Part shown: positions 1-10,713 of the stretch, piece by piece
Position numbering within the stretch: position 1 is the stretch's first letter
Layout: every line of letters begins with the position of its first letter
Source: Micavibrio sp.
GTDB taxonomy: Bacteria; Pseudomonadota; Alphaproteobacteria; Micavibrionales; Micavibrionaceae
Assembly: GCA_002687495.1 (NCBI GenBank)
Contig: NZAJ01000066.1
Coordinates: 1 to 64,000, forward strand
Direction: 5' to 3'
Length of the DNA stretch: 64,000 nt
Program-made: the position numbers and the translations under genes
Notes under the pieces: model-generated
What the model was told of the DNA's origin: nothing
Seen by the model: the letters and a program-made list of their open reading frames with translations, nothing else
Database searches by the model: none

Positions 1-2
1 GT

Positions 3-2489
3 GGCAAAAGTGGCGGCGATGACATCCCAATGTGCGGCGTGCCGTTCCATGCCTATGAAAACTATCTCGCAAAACTCATCCGCGCAGGTCATAAAGTCGG
101 CATCTGCGAGCAAGTCGAAACCCCAGACGAAGCTAAAGCGCGCACCAAAGCAGAAGGCAAGCCCGCCTCAAAAGCGCTCGTGCGCCGTGAAGTCGTGCGC
201 GTAGTCACACAAGGCACACTCACCGAAGATACGCTTTTATCATCCCGCGAAAATAATTACCTATGTTCGCTAAGTGAAACAGGCGGGCAATATGCCTTGG
301 CGTGGAGTGATCTTTCTACTGGCTCATTCCATGTACAGCCCGTGCTAAGAGACAATATCCAAACAGCCCTTGAATGCATCACACCAAAAGAAATCGTCGC
401 GCCCGATCAAGTCGCTAACCTACTCCATAAAGACGCACAAATATCTCTTCAGCCGCGCTCTATGTTTGATAGCGAAAATGCCCGCCTGCGTTTAGAGAAA
501 CTCTTCGGCGTAGAAACGCTAGAGAGCTTTGGCGGCTTTTCACGTGCAGAGATTTCTGCCGCTGGTGCGCTCATTGACTATATCAACCGCACACAAGTCG
601 GCAAGCTCCCCTATCTTCAGCCACCGCGCCAAATCACCTCAGGCGCAAATATGGAGATCGATGCAGCCACACGCCGCAATCTTGAGCTAACGCAAACACA
701 AAGCGGCGAGCGCAAAGGCTCCCTTCTCCAAACAATTGATCGCACCATTACCGGCCCAGGCGCACGCCTGCTTCATAGCTGGATTTCCAGCCCCCTGACC
801 GATTTAGAACACATCAATATCCGCTTAAGCCGTATCGATAGCCTACTTCAAAATCCTGCTCTCAACGCAGACATAAGAGAGCAGCTCAAATCCATGCCGG
901 ATATGGAGCGTGCACTCTCGCGCCTATCTGTTGGGCGCGGCGGGCCACGTGATCTTCTGATGATCCGTGATGGCTTGCGCAATATCGAGCTTATCCGCTC
1001 ACAGCTTCATATGTGCCCAGAAATAACCACGCCCCTTCAAAGCATCATAGAAAGCCTTGCTTCATATGCGCCGCTTGATGAACTTCTCGATATTTTAAGC
1101 GCTGGCATCGTTGATGAACCACCTATGCTCGCACGAGATGGCGGCTTCATCGCTAGAGGCTATCATGCTCAGCTTGATGAGCTAAAAACCTTACGCGACA
1201 ATAGCCGCAAATTAATCGCAGCACTTCAAAGCGAATATCAAAAAGACACCACGATCGACAGCCTTAAGATCAAACATAATAACGTGCTTGGCTATTTCCT
1301 CGAAGTTCCATCACGCAAAGCCGATGCAATGCTCAGTGCGGCGCAAGCTGCGGAAAGCCAGTATATACACCGCCAAACAATGGCCAATGTTGTGCGCTTC
1401 ACAACAACAAAACTCGCAGAGCTTGAGCGTGATATCTCTAGCGCCGCAGAAAAGACGCTCGCCATTGAGCTTGAGCTTTTTGCTGATCTCACCAATAAAA
1501 CCATCACCCTCTCAAACGAGATATCATCGCGCGCCCAAGCTATCGCCACACTCGATGTCAGTTGCGCTTTAAGTGAACTCGCGCAAGATATGCAATATTG
1601 TCGCCCCGTACTCGATAACTCTCTCGATTTTGATATTAAAGGCGGACGCCACCCCGTTGTCGAAGCCGCCCTCAAAAAACAAAACGAAGCCTTCGTCCCT
1701 AATGATTGTGACCTAGCACCAAAGAACCGCCTCTGGCTTTTAACAGGCCCTAACATGGCGGGTAAGTCGACATATCTGCGCCAAAATGCACTCATTGCAA
1801 TCCTCGCGCAAATCGGCTCATATGTACCGGCAAGCTCTGCGCATATCGGCATCATTGACCGTGTCTTTTCACGCGTTGGTGCCTCAGATGATTTAGCACG
1901 CGGACGCTCTACATTCATGGTCGAAATGGTTGAAACAGCGACCATCCTCAACCAAGCCACAGAACACTCCCTCGTCATCTTAGATGAGATCGGACGCGGC
2001 ACAGCAACCTTCGACGGTCTCTCTATCGCTTGGGCATGCGTTGAAAACCTTCATGAAGTTAATAAATGTCGCAGCCTCTTCGCAACACATTACCACGAGC
2101 TAACAGCCCTCACAGAAAAACTCAGCGCTCTATCTTGCCATTCCATGCAAGTCAAAGAATGGAAAGGCGAAATCATTTTCCTACATAGTGTCGGTGAAGG
2201 CGCAGCGGATCGCTCATACGGTATTCATGTGGCTCAGCTCGCAGGCCTGCCTCCAGCCGTAATCGCACGCGCACAAACGATTTTAGACATGCTGGAAAGT
2301 GGAAAGCATAAAGGTTCAGCGCCTCTTAATAAACTCACAGATGAGCTTCCCCTATTCACAGCCGCACCAGTTAAACAAGCCCCTAAACAGAGCGAAGCTG
2401 ACCTCATGCTTAAAGAAATTGACCCAGACAGTCTAACACCGCGCGAAGCGTTGGAGGCCTTATATAAGCTCAAAGCTGCGCAAGAATAA
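3..2489 (+). CDS. mutS: DNA mismatch repair protein MutS (5' end outside window)
   Basis: MutS binds mismatched DNA as a dimer and starts methyl-independent or MutL-dependent repair. The reading frame is already open at base 3, where it reads GKSGGDDIP before [15 protein letters not shown]; compared with E. coli MutS roughly 60 residues are missing, including the Phe-x-Glu mismatch-reading motif. The connector, lever and clamp domains follow. The ATPase has Walker [10 protein letters not shown] near base 1744, and Walker [11 protein letters not shown] near base 1976 running into TATFDGLS. The C-terminal tail ends [14 protein letters not shown], as in full-length MutS1, so this is not the MutS2 type. 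It runs convergently into the Hpt gene with one base between the stop codons. Confidence 0.98.
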   Translation, partial: GKSGGDDIPMCGVPFHAYENYLAKLIRAGHKVGICEQVETPDEAKARTKAEGKPASKALVRREVVRVVTQGTLTEDTLLSSRENNYLCSLSETGGQYALAWSDLSTGSFHVQPVLRDNIQTALECITPKEIVAPDQVANLLHKDAQISLQPRSMFDSENARLRLEKLFGVETLESFGGFSRAEISAAGALIDYINRTQVGKLPYLQPPRQITSGANMEIDAATRRNLELTQTQSGERKGSLLQTIDRTITGPGARLLHSWISSPLTDLEHINIRLSRIDSLLQNPALNADIREQLKSMPDMERALSRLSVGRGGPRDLLMIRDGLRNIELIRSQLHMCPEITTPLQSIIESLASYAPLDELLDILSAGIVDEPPMLARDGGFIARGYHAQLDELKTLRDNSRKLIAALQSEYQKDTTIDSLKIKHNNVLGYFLEVPSRKADAMLSAAQAAESQYIHRQTMANVVRFTTTKLAELERDISSAAEKTLAIELELFADLTNKTITLSNEISSRAQAIATLDVSCALSELAQDMQYCRPVLDNSLDFDIKGGRHPVVEAALKKQNEAFVPNDCDLAPKNRLWLLTGPNMAGKSTYLRQNALIAILAQIGSYVPASSAHIGIIDRVFSRVGASDDLARGRSTFMVEMVETATILNQATEHSLVILDEIGRGTATFDGLSIAWACVENLHEVNKCRSLFATHYHELTALTEKLSALSCHSMQVKEWKGEIIFLHSVGEGAADRSYGIHVAQLAGLPPAVIARAQTILDMLESGKHKGSAPLNKLTDELPLFTAAPVKQAPKQSEADLMLKEIDPDSLTPREALEALYKLKAAQE

Positions 2490-2490
2490 T

Positions 2491-2850
2491 CTACGCTTTT
2501 ACTGTCGCACGTAGCGCTTCAATTGAACGCTCATAGATTTGCTGCAATTCTTTTATCTCAGCATTAATATCTGCCAATTGGCCCTGCCCCTCATTCACAA
2601 TCACAAGAGCCGCATTTTCAATCCGCCCCGAATGGCTCGCTAATAGCTCCATCCCGATATTAGCCGCAGAAGCTTTGAGTGAATGCGCACCATCTACAAC
2701 AATTTGCGCATCACCCTCTTCAAAGCCTTGCAAAATATTATCCGCATAACGTTTTGAATCACGATAGAACATCACCAAAAGCTCTTGGAAATTATCCCCC
2801 ATGAGCTCTTCTAAGCTTTCAAGAATATCAGTATTTAAAATCACACTCAT
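2491..2850 (-). CDS. Histidine phosphotransfer (Hpt) domain protein
   Basis: A stand-alone Hpt domain of 119 residues. Hpt proteins relay phosphate between a hybrid sensor kinase receiver and a final response regulator. The phospho-accepting histidine is His56 within DGAHSLKASAANIG, matching the usual HxLKGxxxxxG pattern except that the glycine after Lys is Ala. The rest is a predicted helical bundle with no other domain. I chose the ATG at 2850, since AAGG lies seven bases before it; a GTG two codons upstream is the alternative. No kinase or regulator lies nearby, so its partners are unknown. Alphaproteobacterial relays such as CckA-ChpT use a different fold, so this should not be called ChpT. 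Confidence 0.85.
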   Translation of the reverse strand: MSVILNTDILESLEELMGDNFQELLVMFYRDSKRYADNILQGFEEGDAQIVVDGAHSLKASAANIGMELLASHSGRIENAALVIVNEGQGQLADINAEIKELQQIYERSIEALRATVKA

Positions 2851-2939
2851 AAACACACCTTAAAGCGATAAGAATCAAATCGTAAAGATAAGAATTACAT
2901 ATTCGATATACTCTATGCAAACCCAGATAAATTCTATAC

Positions 2940-2968
2940 TTGAACAAGTTTTTCCAAACCACTATACA
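2940..2968 (+). promoter_or_regulatory. Candidate sigma70-type promoter of the ferredoxin-NADP reductase gene
   Basis: TTGAAC at 2940-2945 and TATACA at 2963-2968 are separated by exactly 17 bases, upstream of the GTG start at 2998. Both boxes match four of six consensus bases. The predicted leader is about 25 bases and contains the Shine-Dalgarno AGAGGA. Confidence 0.5.
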
Positions 2969-2982
2969 AATGTAGAAAATAG

Positions 2983-4104
<1,122 letters not shown>

Positions 4105-4133
4105 AAACCTAACACAAATTTTAGGCAACAAAA

Positions 4134-4162
4134 AAGCGGGCTATCTCAAGCCCGCTTCTTCT
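4134..4162. terminator. Bidirectional hairpin terminator
   Basis: A perfect nine-base stem (AAGCGGGCT at 4134-4142, AGCCCGCTT at 4149-4157) closes a six-base loop. It is preceded by a run of A and followed by a short T-rich stretch, so it could serve both the reductase gene and the small minus-strand gene ending at 4193. Confidence 0.8.
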
Positions 4163-4192
4163 GTATAGAGTTTATTTTGCTTTTATCGTAGC

Positions 4193-4375
4193 TTAAATTC
4201 CTGGAGGCATAACTGTTTCAACACTACTGGTTAAACCGCCATGCACAAGACTAACTGGATCAAATCCAAAAGCTACGCCACAAAATACTGATGCCAACAT
4301 AATTCCGCCATGCTGCATCAAAAACTCACCACCAGAAAATGCCGTTTCCGCGGCTGCAGCAGCTTCTAAACTCAT
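4193..4375 (-). CDS. Small hypothetical protein, 60 residues
   Basis: Not recognised. The protein begins with an alanine-rich stretch (MSLEAAAAAETAF), has one weakly hydrophobic segment around residues 22-45 (GGIMLASVFCGVAFGF) and ends SVETVMPPGI. It might be a small membrane-associated peptide. The ATG at 4375 is preferred: ACGAGG ends about six bases before it; a TTG two codons upstream would also be in frame. A perfect TATAAT lies just upstream at 4390-4395. The good start signals make it likely to be real although it is short and has no recognised relatives. Confidence 0.55.
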   Translation of the reverse strand: MSLEAAAAAETAFSGGEFLMQHGGIMLASVFCGVAFGFDPVSLVHGGLTSSVETVMPPGI

Positions 4376-4389
4376 GTGCAACCTCGTGT

Positions 4390-4440
4390 ATTATAGTTTC
4401 TCGTGATATATGTTGCTAAAAGAAGTTACCTAAGCAACAT
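4390..4440 (-). promoter_or_regulatory. Candidate promoter with overlapping inverted repeat for the 60-residue gene
   Basis: On the minus strand TATAAT (4390-4395) is preceded after 18 bases by TTAGCA. An eight-base perfect inverted repeat, ATGTTGCT at 4410-4417 and AGCAACAT at 4433-4440, overlaps the -35 side. This could be an operator; no regulator for it is identifiable here. Confidence 0.4.
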
Positions 4441-4540
4441 AAACAAGAAATATACACGAGTCGCTTTACAGAAGTCAAGATAAAATAATTATATTACCCA
4501 CACAGCAAATGCGTAGGTAATATATGAATATATTTATAGC

Positions 4541-5614
4541 TTATAAATCTTCAAATAATACCGACGATAAATAACGCTCAGCAAAAGAAGCTAGAATAAC
4601 AACAATCTGCTTATCCTTATTCTCAGGCTTAGCAGCAACCACTTTCGCTGCCGCCAATGCCGCACCTGAAGATATACCACAAGGAAGCCCTTCCAAACGC
4701 GCGACCTCTCTAGCCACTTGCACCGCTTCATCTGAAGAGATTTTCACAGTCTCATCAATAAGCTTCACATCCAAAGTTTTTGGAATAAAGCCGGCACCAA
4801 TCCCTTGAATTTTGTGCGGGCCTGCATCTTCACCAGAGATAACAGCACTCTCAGAAGGCTCAACCGCATATGTCTTAAAGCCCGGCTTTTTCTGCTTCAA
4901 AACCGCCGAAATACCACTGAGCGTTCCACCAGTCCCGACACCAGAAACAAGGATATCCGCCCCGCCTTGCGTATCAATCCAAATTTCCTCCGCTGTCGTT
5001 TCACGGTGAATTTGTGGATTAGCTGGATTATCGAACTGCCCCGGCGTAAAGGCATCATCATATTCTTCTCGCAAAGCTTCCGCGCGCTCAATCGCGCCCT
5101 TCATCCCTTTTTCCGCTGGCGTCAAATATAGCTCAGCCCCTAAAAGCTTAAGCATCTTGCGTCGCTCCATACTCATGCTTTCAGGCATCGTTAAAATGAG
5201 GCGGTAACCTTTTTGAGCAGCAACAAAAGCCAGCGCAATCCCCGTATTGCCAGATGTAGGCTCAACCAAAACTGTCTTACCCGGTGTAATTTTACCAGCC
5301 CGCTCAGCATCCTCAATCATCGCATAACCGATACGATCTTTAACCGAGGCAATCGGATTGAAAAACTCAAGCTTCACTAAAATATCAGCCTCAAGGCCGT
5401 ATTTTTCTTTAAACTTAGACAAGCGCACCAAAGGTGTATTGCCAATCGTATCCAAAATTGAATCATAAACTTTTCCGCGCGCTTGCGGCTGATCAACAAG
5501 CTTAGAGCCTGAACTTACTGGCGCTGCAGAAGGTGCTGGCGCACTGCCCTGCTCTTGCACTGATGCTTGTGGCTGCGCTGGTACTTGTGTTTGTGTATTT
5601 GGATGCTCGCTCAT
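4541..5614 (-). CDS. cysK: Cysteine synthase A (O-acetylserine sulfhydrylase)
   Basis: PLP enzyme that makes cysteine from O-acetylserine and sulfide. The PLP lysine sits in NPIASVKDRIGY, the substrate loop is PTSGNTGIALAF, and the phosphate-binding GVGTGGTLSG is near residue 228. Residues 1-45 form an extra N-terminal tail rich in Pro, Gln, Ala and Ser that typical CysK proteins of about 310 residues lack; catalytic homology starts at DSILDTIGNTPLVRL. The ATG at 5614 follows GAGG at good spacing, so the tail is probably translated. The C-terminal tail differs from the usual Ile-ending anchor region, so docking to serine acetyltransferase is uncertain. Single gene; about 150 bases separate it from fdxA upstream. 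Confidence 0.95.
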   Translation of the reverse strand: MSEHPNTQTQVPAQPQASVQEQGSAPAPSAAPVSSGSKLVDQPQARGKVYDSILDTIGNTPLVRLSKFKEKYGLEADILVKLEFFNPIASVKDRIGYAMIEDAERAGKITPGKTVLVEPTSGNTGIALAFVAAQKGYRLILTMPESMSMERRKMLKLLGAELYLTPAEKGMKGAIERAEALREEYDDAFTPGQFDNPANPQIHRETTAEEIWIDTQGGADILVSGVGTGGTLSGISAVLKQKKPGFKTYAVEPSESAVISGEDAGPHKIQGIGAGFIPKTLDVKLIDETVKISSDEAVQVAREVARLEGLPCGISSGAALAAAKVVAAKPENKDKQIVVILASFAERYLSSVLFEDL

Positions 5615-5762
5615 TTTATCCTCTAATCATATTCATAAAAACCCATTGGCATTAAACCATATAAAACGCCGCTGGCAAACATCCAGCTTAAACATGATAA
5701 TCTTAATGAAAATATAAAATCGCCGTAAAAAGCAATATATGCAAAATTACAAAGAGACGTAA

Positions 5763-6101
5763 TTAGTCGCCTTCGCCCGGCTCTTCGCTAAAGAAATTCT
5801 CATACTTGCCTTCTACAGCCTTCATTTCTTCAGCTTCTTCCATAGGCTTTTTAGCCTCTGTAATATTTGGCCAGATTTCAGAATATTTCTGATTAATATC
5901 AACCCATTTCTCGGCCTTATCATCTGTATCAGGCAAGATCGCATCGATTGGACATTCTGGTTCACACACACCACAATCAATACATTCATCAGGATTAATC
6001 ACGAGCATATTCTCCCCCTCATAGAAACAATCTACAGGGCAAACCTCGACACAATCAGTGTATTTACATCTAATACAAACATCTGTGACGACAAATGTCA
6101 T
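5763..6101 (-). CDS. fdxA: Seven-iron ferredoxin (FdxA / ferredoxin II type)
   Basis: Small electron carrier of 112 residues with one 3Fe-4S and one 4Fe-4S cluster. The N-terminal motif [18 protein letters not shown] and the second motif [16 protein letters not shown] are both intact, and [17 protein letters not shown] is the usual start of the family. I chose ATG 6101 because AAGGAG lies seven bases before it; an in-frame ATG two codons upstream lies inside that Shine-Dalgarno region. The C-terminal 50 residues are acidic ([17 protein letters not shown]), as in relatives. In alphaproteobacteria the gene often follows an RNA-helicase/CarD cluster; that context is not present here. Confidence 0.96.
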   Translation of the reverse strand: MTFVVTDVCIRCKYTDCVEVCPVDCFYEGENMLVINPDECIDCGVCEPECPIDAILPDTDDKAEKWVDINQKYSEIWPNITEAKKPMEEAEEMKAVEGKYENFFSEEPGEGD

Positions 6102-6223
6102 GACCATTCTCCTTAATATGGATAATATTGAATTTCAAACACACAAGACATTATGCCTGTTATGCTCTGCATGCAACTGTAAAAATACAAAAAATAAGAG
6201 AATAAAAGCGCGTATTAAAAGCC

Positions 6224-6691
6224 CTATTCACCCCATATTTTACGCTTAAGTGAAAATAAAACAGCCGCCAAATATTTTTTCCGCCCCTGCGCATCATCAA
6301 AGTCATGCACACGCTCTTCTTCAAATTCTAATTTGATAGAGCCAATAAGATCATCAACATTAGCCGTCTTTGCATGCAACTCATTGAGCTTTAACAAAAT
6401 TTGCTGTTCCTCTACAGCGTAATCCCCATCAACATGAACAACGGCATGTGCATGCTTAAAGAACAACGCCTGATCATGCAGATCAGTGATACGACTAAAC
6501 ATCAGCTCAACATTTTGCGGCTCAACAGAATCTTTAACCAAGATGTCATGCTGCTCTTGAGAAAAAGGTATCTCCTTTAGGCGCTCCGCCATATATTGCA
6601 CCTCTTCATCGGTAACAACATTATCAACATGCACCAAAGCAAAGATACTTCGCCACATATGAAACTGGCTATCATTCAAACCCTTAGACAT
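6224..6691 (-). CDS. TerB-like helical protein
   Basis: A soluble protein of 155 residues. Two similar segments are visible: FALVHVDNVVTDEEVQYM near residue 17 and HAVVHVDGDYAVEEQQIL near residue 82, each a helix followed by an acidic loop and another helix. This two-fold layout with Asp/Glu-containing loops resembles the TerB/DjlA-N tellurite-resistance family, which may bind metal. No other ter gene is present, so a role in tellurite resistance should not be assumed. AGGAG lies about nine bases before the ATG. The assignment to TerB is by eye and needs a profile search. Confidence 0.6.
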   Translation of the reverse strand: MSKGLNDSQFHMWRSIFALVHVDNVVTDEEVQYMAERLKEIPFSQEQHDILVKDSVEPQNVELMFSRITDLHDQALFFKHAHAVVHVDGDYAVEEQQILLKLNELHAKTANVDDLIGSIKLEFEEERVHDFDDAQGRKKYLAAVLFSLKRKIWGE

Positions 6692-6750
6692 TAACAGATA
6701 CTCCTAAAATCTTTTTCTACTAATATTACAACACAGATCATAACAGCAGA

Positions 6751-7572
6751 TTAATCACCTATGATCATGCGCCCATTTACAGGCTGCACAGGACGCGCAT
6801 TAACAGGATAGACAGATTGGAAAGCGCGCAGCTGCTTCTCTGAAATCTCAACTGGCTCTTTCAGGATATGCCAAATAACATCCTCACTACAAGGAGGCGT
6901 TGTCAAAGACCCAATATATTTATAGTAATCACGCCCCTCCGGCAGAAGGTTTTCAGCATTAATCTTCACCATAGGCACCGCATTCGTTTGCCCTTCCCCT
7001 GGTACATTCTGCCAAATCCCTTCAATCGTATTATTATGCTGACCAACTTTAACCATCACAGCAACAACAGCTAAAGTTCCATTTTCCGCCATATGCACAA
7101 AATGCATTTCCATTGGATATGGTGCGCCATCTAGGTAATGCTCACTCGGTGTATGAAAATGAACTTGCTGTAGAGTAAAGGGCACATTTTCAATATGAAA
7201 GCCGCTACCAAGCTCAAACTTAACTTCAATAGTGTGCCCATTATTGACCACAACTAGAGGGCTATCCTGATATTCCAAACCGAGATCAGGCAGATCTTCT
7301 TGCAAATAACGCGCAATATTGATTGGTGATTGCGCCTGCCCTTCACTACATGTCCCGCCCCATTGTGATGCGCGATACTCGCCACTATATCCCCAGCCAG
7401 CATGCGCATTACCATGCAATTGCATCGGCGCAGCCTGTAAAGCGCTCCCAACAGCCCCATGTGATACCGCTTGCGTAGGCTTGGCCTGCATGTGGATCTG
7501 CTGCGCTTGCGCTGAAGCCCCAGCCATAAAAGCGATGACACTTACACAGCTCGCCAAAAGAAAATTACGCAT
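6751..7572 (-). CDS. Alpha-type carbonic anhydrase, periplasmic
   Basis: Zinc enzyme interconverting CO2 and bicarbonate. Residues 1-23 form a Sec signal peptide (MRNFLLASCVSVIAFMAG, cleavage likely after ASAQA). The alpha-class signature is clear: QSPINIA near residue 81, zinc ligands HFH in VHFHTPSEHYLDG and the third histidine in MEMHFVHM. The substrate pocket SLTTPPCSEDVIWH and the tail NARPVQPVNGRMI also match. The protein has a His/Gln/Ala-rich linker of about 35 residues after the signal peptide. AAGGAT precedes the ATG. It appears to be monocistronic. Confidence 0.95.
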   Translation of the reverse strand: MRNFLLASCVSVIAFMAGASAQAQQIHMQAKPTQAVSHGAVGSALQAAPMQLHGNAHAGWGYSGEYRASQWGGTCSEGQAQSPINIARYLQEDLPDLGLEYQDSPLVVVNNGHTIEVKFELGSGFHIENVPFTLQQVHFHTPSEHYLDGAPYPMEMHFVHMAENGTLAVVAVMVKVGQHNNTIEGIWQNVPGEGQTNAVPMVKINAENLLPEGRDYYKYIGSLTTPPCSEDVIWHILKEPVEISEKQLRAFQSVYPVNARPVQPVNGRMIIGD

Positions 7573-7779
7573 ATCGACATCCTTATCTAATATTTTTTTT
7601 TACAAACGTCATAACGACTCTAAAAAAAATACTACCAGCCCTTTACTAAAAATAAACCCCCACAAGCCTTTTAAGCAGATTGCATCAACAACTCTGCTCT
7701 GTTAAATCTTCTAGCTGTGAAACAAGACTTAGAGAATATATAGGCACGAGCGACAAATAACACGCTGCAGGAGAAAAAG

Positions 7780-9225
7780 GTGGCTAAAACAATACATATA
7801 ATAGGCGCAGGCCTAGCGGGTTCAGAAGCAGCATGGCAAGCCGCAAATGCTGGCGCTCAAGTTATCCTTCACGAAATGCGCGGCGTTAAGGGCACGCCAG
7901 CCCACCATACAGACGGTTGCGCAGAGCTAGTCTGCTCAAACTCTTTCCGCTCTGATGATGCCGAGCATAATGCTGTCGGCCTCATCCACCAAGAAATGCG
8001 CACATTAAACTCCATCATTATGCGCGAAGGTGATAAAGCTGCTGTTCCTGCTGGCGGCGCACTTGCCGTTGACCGCGACATCTTTTCAAACGGAGTCACA
8101 AAGGCCTTAGAAAAACACCCGAACGTGCGTATAGAGCGCGGCGAGATCACAGGCCTTCCCCCTGAGGAGTGGGAAAACGTGATCATAGCCACAGGCCCTC
8201 TCACTTCAGAAAACCTCGCAAACGCTATCAAAGACCTTACTGGCGAAGATGAGCTTTCCTTCTTTGACGCAATCGCACCAATCGTTGAAAAAGATACAAT
8301 CAATTTTGACATTGCATGGTTTCAATCCCGCTACGATAAAGCGCAAGGCATTGGCACAGATAAAGACTATATCAACTGCCCAATGACTAAGGAGCAGTAC
8401 GAAACATTTATTCACGAGCTGCTCAATGCAGAATACGGCCTCTTCAAAGAATGGGAGCTTCCTTCCGGCTCAAAGACCCTCGCCGAACAAGAGCAAGACA
8501 CGCCCTATTTTGACGGCTGCATGCCGATCGAAATCATGGCCTCACGCGGGATCGAAACACTACGCTTTGGCCCAATGAAACCTGTGGGCCTTATCAACCC
8601 ACACAGTGGCGAAGAACCATATGCTGTCGTTCAGCTTAGACAAGATAATGAGCTTGGCACGCTTTATAATATGGTAGGTTTCCAAACCAAGATGAAATGG
8701 GGCGAGCAAACGCGCATCTTTAAATCCATACCCGGACTAGAAGACGCAACCTTTGCTAGGCTCGGCGGCCTTCACCGCAATACATTCATCAACTCACCAA
8801 AATTACTCGATACACAGCTTCGCCTAAAACAGCGCCCATCTATCCGTTTTGCAGGACAAATCACGGGCTGCGAGGGTTATATAGAAAGCGCGGCTTTAGG
8901 ACTAATCGCAGGCCGCCTTGCCGCTGCCGATGCATTGGGTGAGAACTTCGAAACACCCCCGCAAACAACGGCTATGGGCGCGCTCATTCACCACGTCACT
9001 GGCGGCGCAGACGCTAAACATTTCCAGCCCATGAATGTCACCTTCGGCCTCATGCCTCCTTTGACAAAAGAAGAAGCCACCATTCAATATGTAACGAAAT
9101 CAGGCAAGAAAAAGCGCACAAAGCTTCGCGGTAAAGATCGCAAAAAAGCTTACACTGACCGCGCCAGACGTGATCTGGCAGAGTGGCTCTCTTCCCCGAC
9201 CAATGATGAAACGAAATGCGCATAG
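7780..9225 (+). CDS. trmFO: Folate-dependent tRNA uridine-54 C5-methyltransferase TrmFO
   Basis: Flavoprotein that makes m5U54 in the T-loop of tRNA using methylene-tetrahydrofolate, replacing TrmA. The N-terminal FAD motif is [14 protein letters not shown], followed by the hallmark [13 protein letters not shown] with its conserved cysteine. Typical internal sequences include [25 protein letters not shown] and [14 protein letters not shown]. The ending is slightly unusual: residues 440-475 form a basic patch ([18 protein letters not shown]) before the final helix. The GTG start at 7780 has AGGAG seven bases upstream. Length 481 residues is slightly longer than the usual 440-475. It is followed 33 bases later by the first of two alpha/beta hydrolase genes. 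Confidence 0.97.
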   Translation: MAKTIHIIGAGLAGSEAAWQAANAGAQVILHEMRGVKGTPAHHTDGCAELVCSNSFRSDDAEHNAVGLIHQEMRTLNSIIMREGDKAAVPAGGALAVDRDIFSNGVTKALEKHPNVRIERGEITGLPPEEWENVIIATGPLTSENLANAIKDLTGEDELSFFDAIAPIVEKDTINFDIAWFQSRYDKAQGIGTDKDYINCPMTKEQYETFIHELLNAEYGLFKEWELPSGSKTLAEQEQDTPYFDGCMPIEIMASRGIETLRFGPMKPVGLINPHSGEEPYAVVQLRQDNELGTLYNMVGFQTKMKWGEQTRIFKSIPGLEDATFARLGGLHRNTFINSPKLLDTQLRLKQRPSIRFAGQITGCEGYIESAALGLIAGRLAAADALGENFETPPQTTAMGALIHHVTGGADAKHFQPMNVTFGLMPPLTKEEATIQYVTKSGKKKRTKLRGKDRKKAYTDRARRDLAEWLSSPTNDETKCA

Positions 9226-9258
9226 TTATGGGCATTTGAGTAACGGAAGCGCAGAAAC

Positions 9259-9930
9259 ATGACATTTGCAGACCAAAATTCGCAGAAAGAAACCGTAGTC
9301 CTTCTTCATGGCATCCTAAAGTCCAAAACGGATATGCTGAAAATGAAAAAAGCTCTTGAGAAAGAAGGCTATGACACGCTCAATATTTTCTATCCTTCCC
9401 GCTCAAAATCTCTAACCGAACTTGCAAGTTTTATTAACGACAAAATCAATCAGCAGCCAAAACCAGATAAGCTGCATTTCGTAGTGCATTCTATGGGCGG
9501 TCTCGTTACACGCTACTATATTGATAAATATGCTCCAGAAAATATCGGCAATATTGTCATGCTCTCCACGCCCAACACCGGCAGCGAATTTGCAGACAAA
9601 CTGAAAGCAGCCCCCATACTCTCACCTCTTTTTAAATTGATTTATGGCCCAGCCGGTCAACAGCTTTCAACAAACTATAACCACCCAATTCCAAAAAACA
9701 CGACCATCGGCATTATCGCTGGCACGAAATCCATCAACCCACTCTCTCCCTTTTTCCTCCCCCGCAAGCACGTTGGTGAACATGACGGCATGGTGCCCGT
9801 CAAGCGCACGCATATCGACGGGGAAACGGATCATATAACCCCTCCTGTCAACCACACCACCATGATGAAGAATAAAGACGTGATCAATCAAACAATCCAC
9901 TTCCTAAAATATAAGAAGTTTGATACATAA
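9259..9930 (+). CDS. Alpha/beta hydrolase, lipase-like (first of a tandem pair)
   Basis: Cytoplasmic alpha/beta hydrolase of 223 residues; no signal peptide is visible. The oxyanion-hole segment is VVLLHGILKSKTDM, the nucleophile elbow is HSMGG (Ser near residue 79), the likely acid is in HDGMVPV and the base histidine in PVNHTTMM. It resembles esterases/lipases related to the class 2 lipase and PGAP1-like families, but the substrate is unknown. It begins 33 bases after trmFO and is followed directly by a paralogue with the same layout, suggesting tandem duplication. Confidence 0.85.
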   Translation: MTFADQNSQKETVVLLHGILKSKTDMLKMKKALEKEGYDTLNIFYPSRSKSLTELASFINDKINQQPKPDKLHFVVHSMGGLVTRYYIDKYAPENIGNIVMLSTPNTGSEFADKLKAAPILSPLFKLIYGPAGQQLSTNYNHPIPKNTTIGIIAGTKSINPLSPFFLPRKHVGEHDGMVPVKRTHIDGETDHITPPVNHTTMMKNKDVINQTIHFLKYKKFDT

Positions 9931-9940
9931 TCACTCCATT

Positions 9941-10639
9941 ATGGATACAGAAACCCCTACAATCGTATTTCTACATGGCATAACGCGCAATAAAATAGAT
10001 ATGGCGCCGTTATTTCTGTATTTCCAATCAAAAGGTTATCGCGGCATCAATATTGAATATCCTTCAACAAAGATGCCCATCGAAGAGCTCAGCACCTTTG
10101 TCGGGCGCGCTATTCGCGACGATATGAACTACAACCCTTTCGCGCCAATGCATTTCATCACCCATTCTATGGGCGGTTTAATTACACGCTACTTCCTAGC
10201 AGATCAACGCCCACCACAATTGGGCAAAGTTGTTATGCTCGGCACCCCTAATTCAGGCAGCGAATGTGCAGATTTTTTACATGAGCATGAGATTTTCGGC
10301 GATATGTTTAAAGCACTTTTTGGCCCAGCCGGAGCGCAGCTACGGACGAATTACGAACATAAAATGGCTAATAGCCCTATTGACTACCCTTTAGGTGTTA
10401 TCGCTGGCACCTCCAATATCAACCCGCTTACACCTTGGCTTTTCAATGACGAAGCCAATGACGGTATCGTTCCAGTTGAGCGTACAAAAATTGAAGGTAT
10501 GAGCGATCATATTATCTTACCAGTCTCACACCCTTTAATGATGCTTGCTCCCAAAGTCATGCGACAAGCACGTCATTTCATAGAACACGGCCATTTCGAC
10601 CATACAGAAGAAATCATAGCTAAAGACACTCCAGAGTAA
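9941..10639 (+). CDS. Alpha/beta hydrolase, lipase-like (second of a tandem pair)
   Basis: Paralogue of the preceding gene: both share the order LHGI, D-M, IEYPS/IFYPS, HFxxHSMGGLxTRYF, VMLxTPNxGSE, FGPAGxQL, NINPLTPW and DGIVPVERTxIEG. Catalytic residues appear to be Ser in HSMGG, Asp in NDGIVPV and His in PVSHPLMM. The ATG at 9941 lines up best with the paralogue; an in-frame TTG at 9920 would overlap the upstream stop and cannot be excluded. No good Shine-Dalgarno precedes the ATG, so translation may be coupled to the first gene. A hairpin follows the stop codon. Substrate unknown. Confidence 0.85.
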   Translation: MDTETPTIVFLHGITRNKIDMAPLFLYFQSKGYRGINIEYPSTKMPIEELSTFVGRAIRDDMNYNPFAPMHFITHSMGGLITRYFLADQRPPQLGKVVMLGTPNSGSECADFLHEHEIFGDMFKALFGPAGAQLRTNYEHKMANSPIDYPLGVIAGTSNINPLTPWLFNDEANDGIVPVERTKIEGMSDHIILPVSHPLMMLAPKVMRQARHFIEHGHFDHTEEIIAKDTPE

Positions 10640-10656
10640 GCAAGTTCAAGCCACAA

Positions 10657-10690
10657 AAAAGCGCGCATCTATATAAAAATGCACGCTTAA
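10657..10690 (+). terminator. Imperfect hairpin terminator
   Basis: AAGCGCGCAT at 10659-10668 pairs with ATGCACGCTT at 10679-10688 with one mismatch. It lies 20 bases after the second hydrolase gene and is preceded by a run of A, so it may act on both strands. The T-tract on the plus strand is poor. Confidence 0.5.
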
Positions 10691-10713
10691 TCTCTATATA
10701 GCGCTGTTAAACG

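Noticed and set aside
1292-2002. Long open frame antisense to mutS
   Set aside because: Composition is that of a shadow of the coding strand (Ser/Arg/Ala-rich), with no start signals; mutS is unambiguous.
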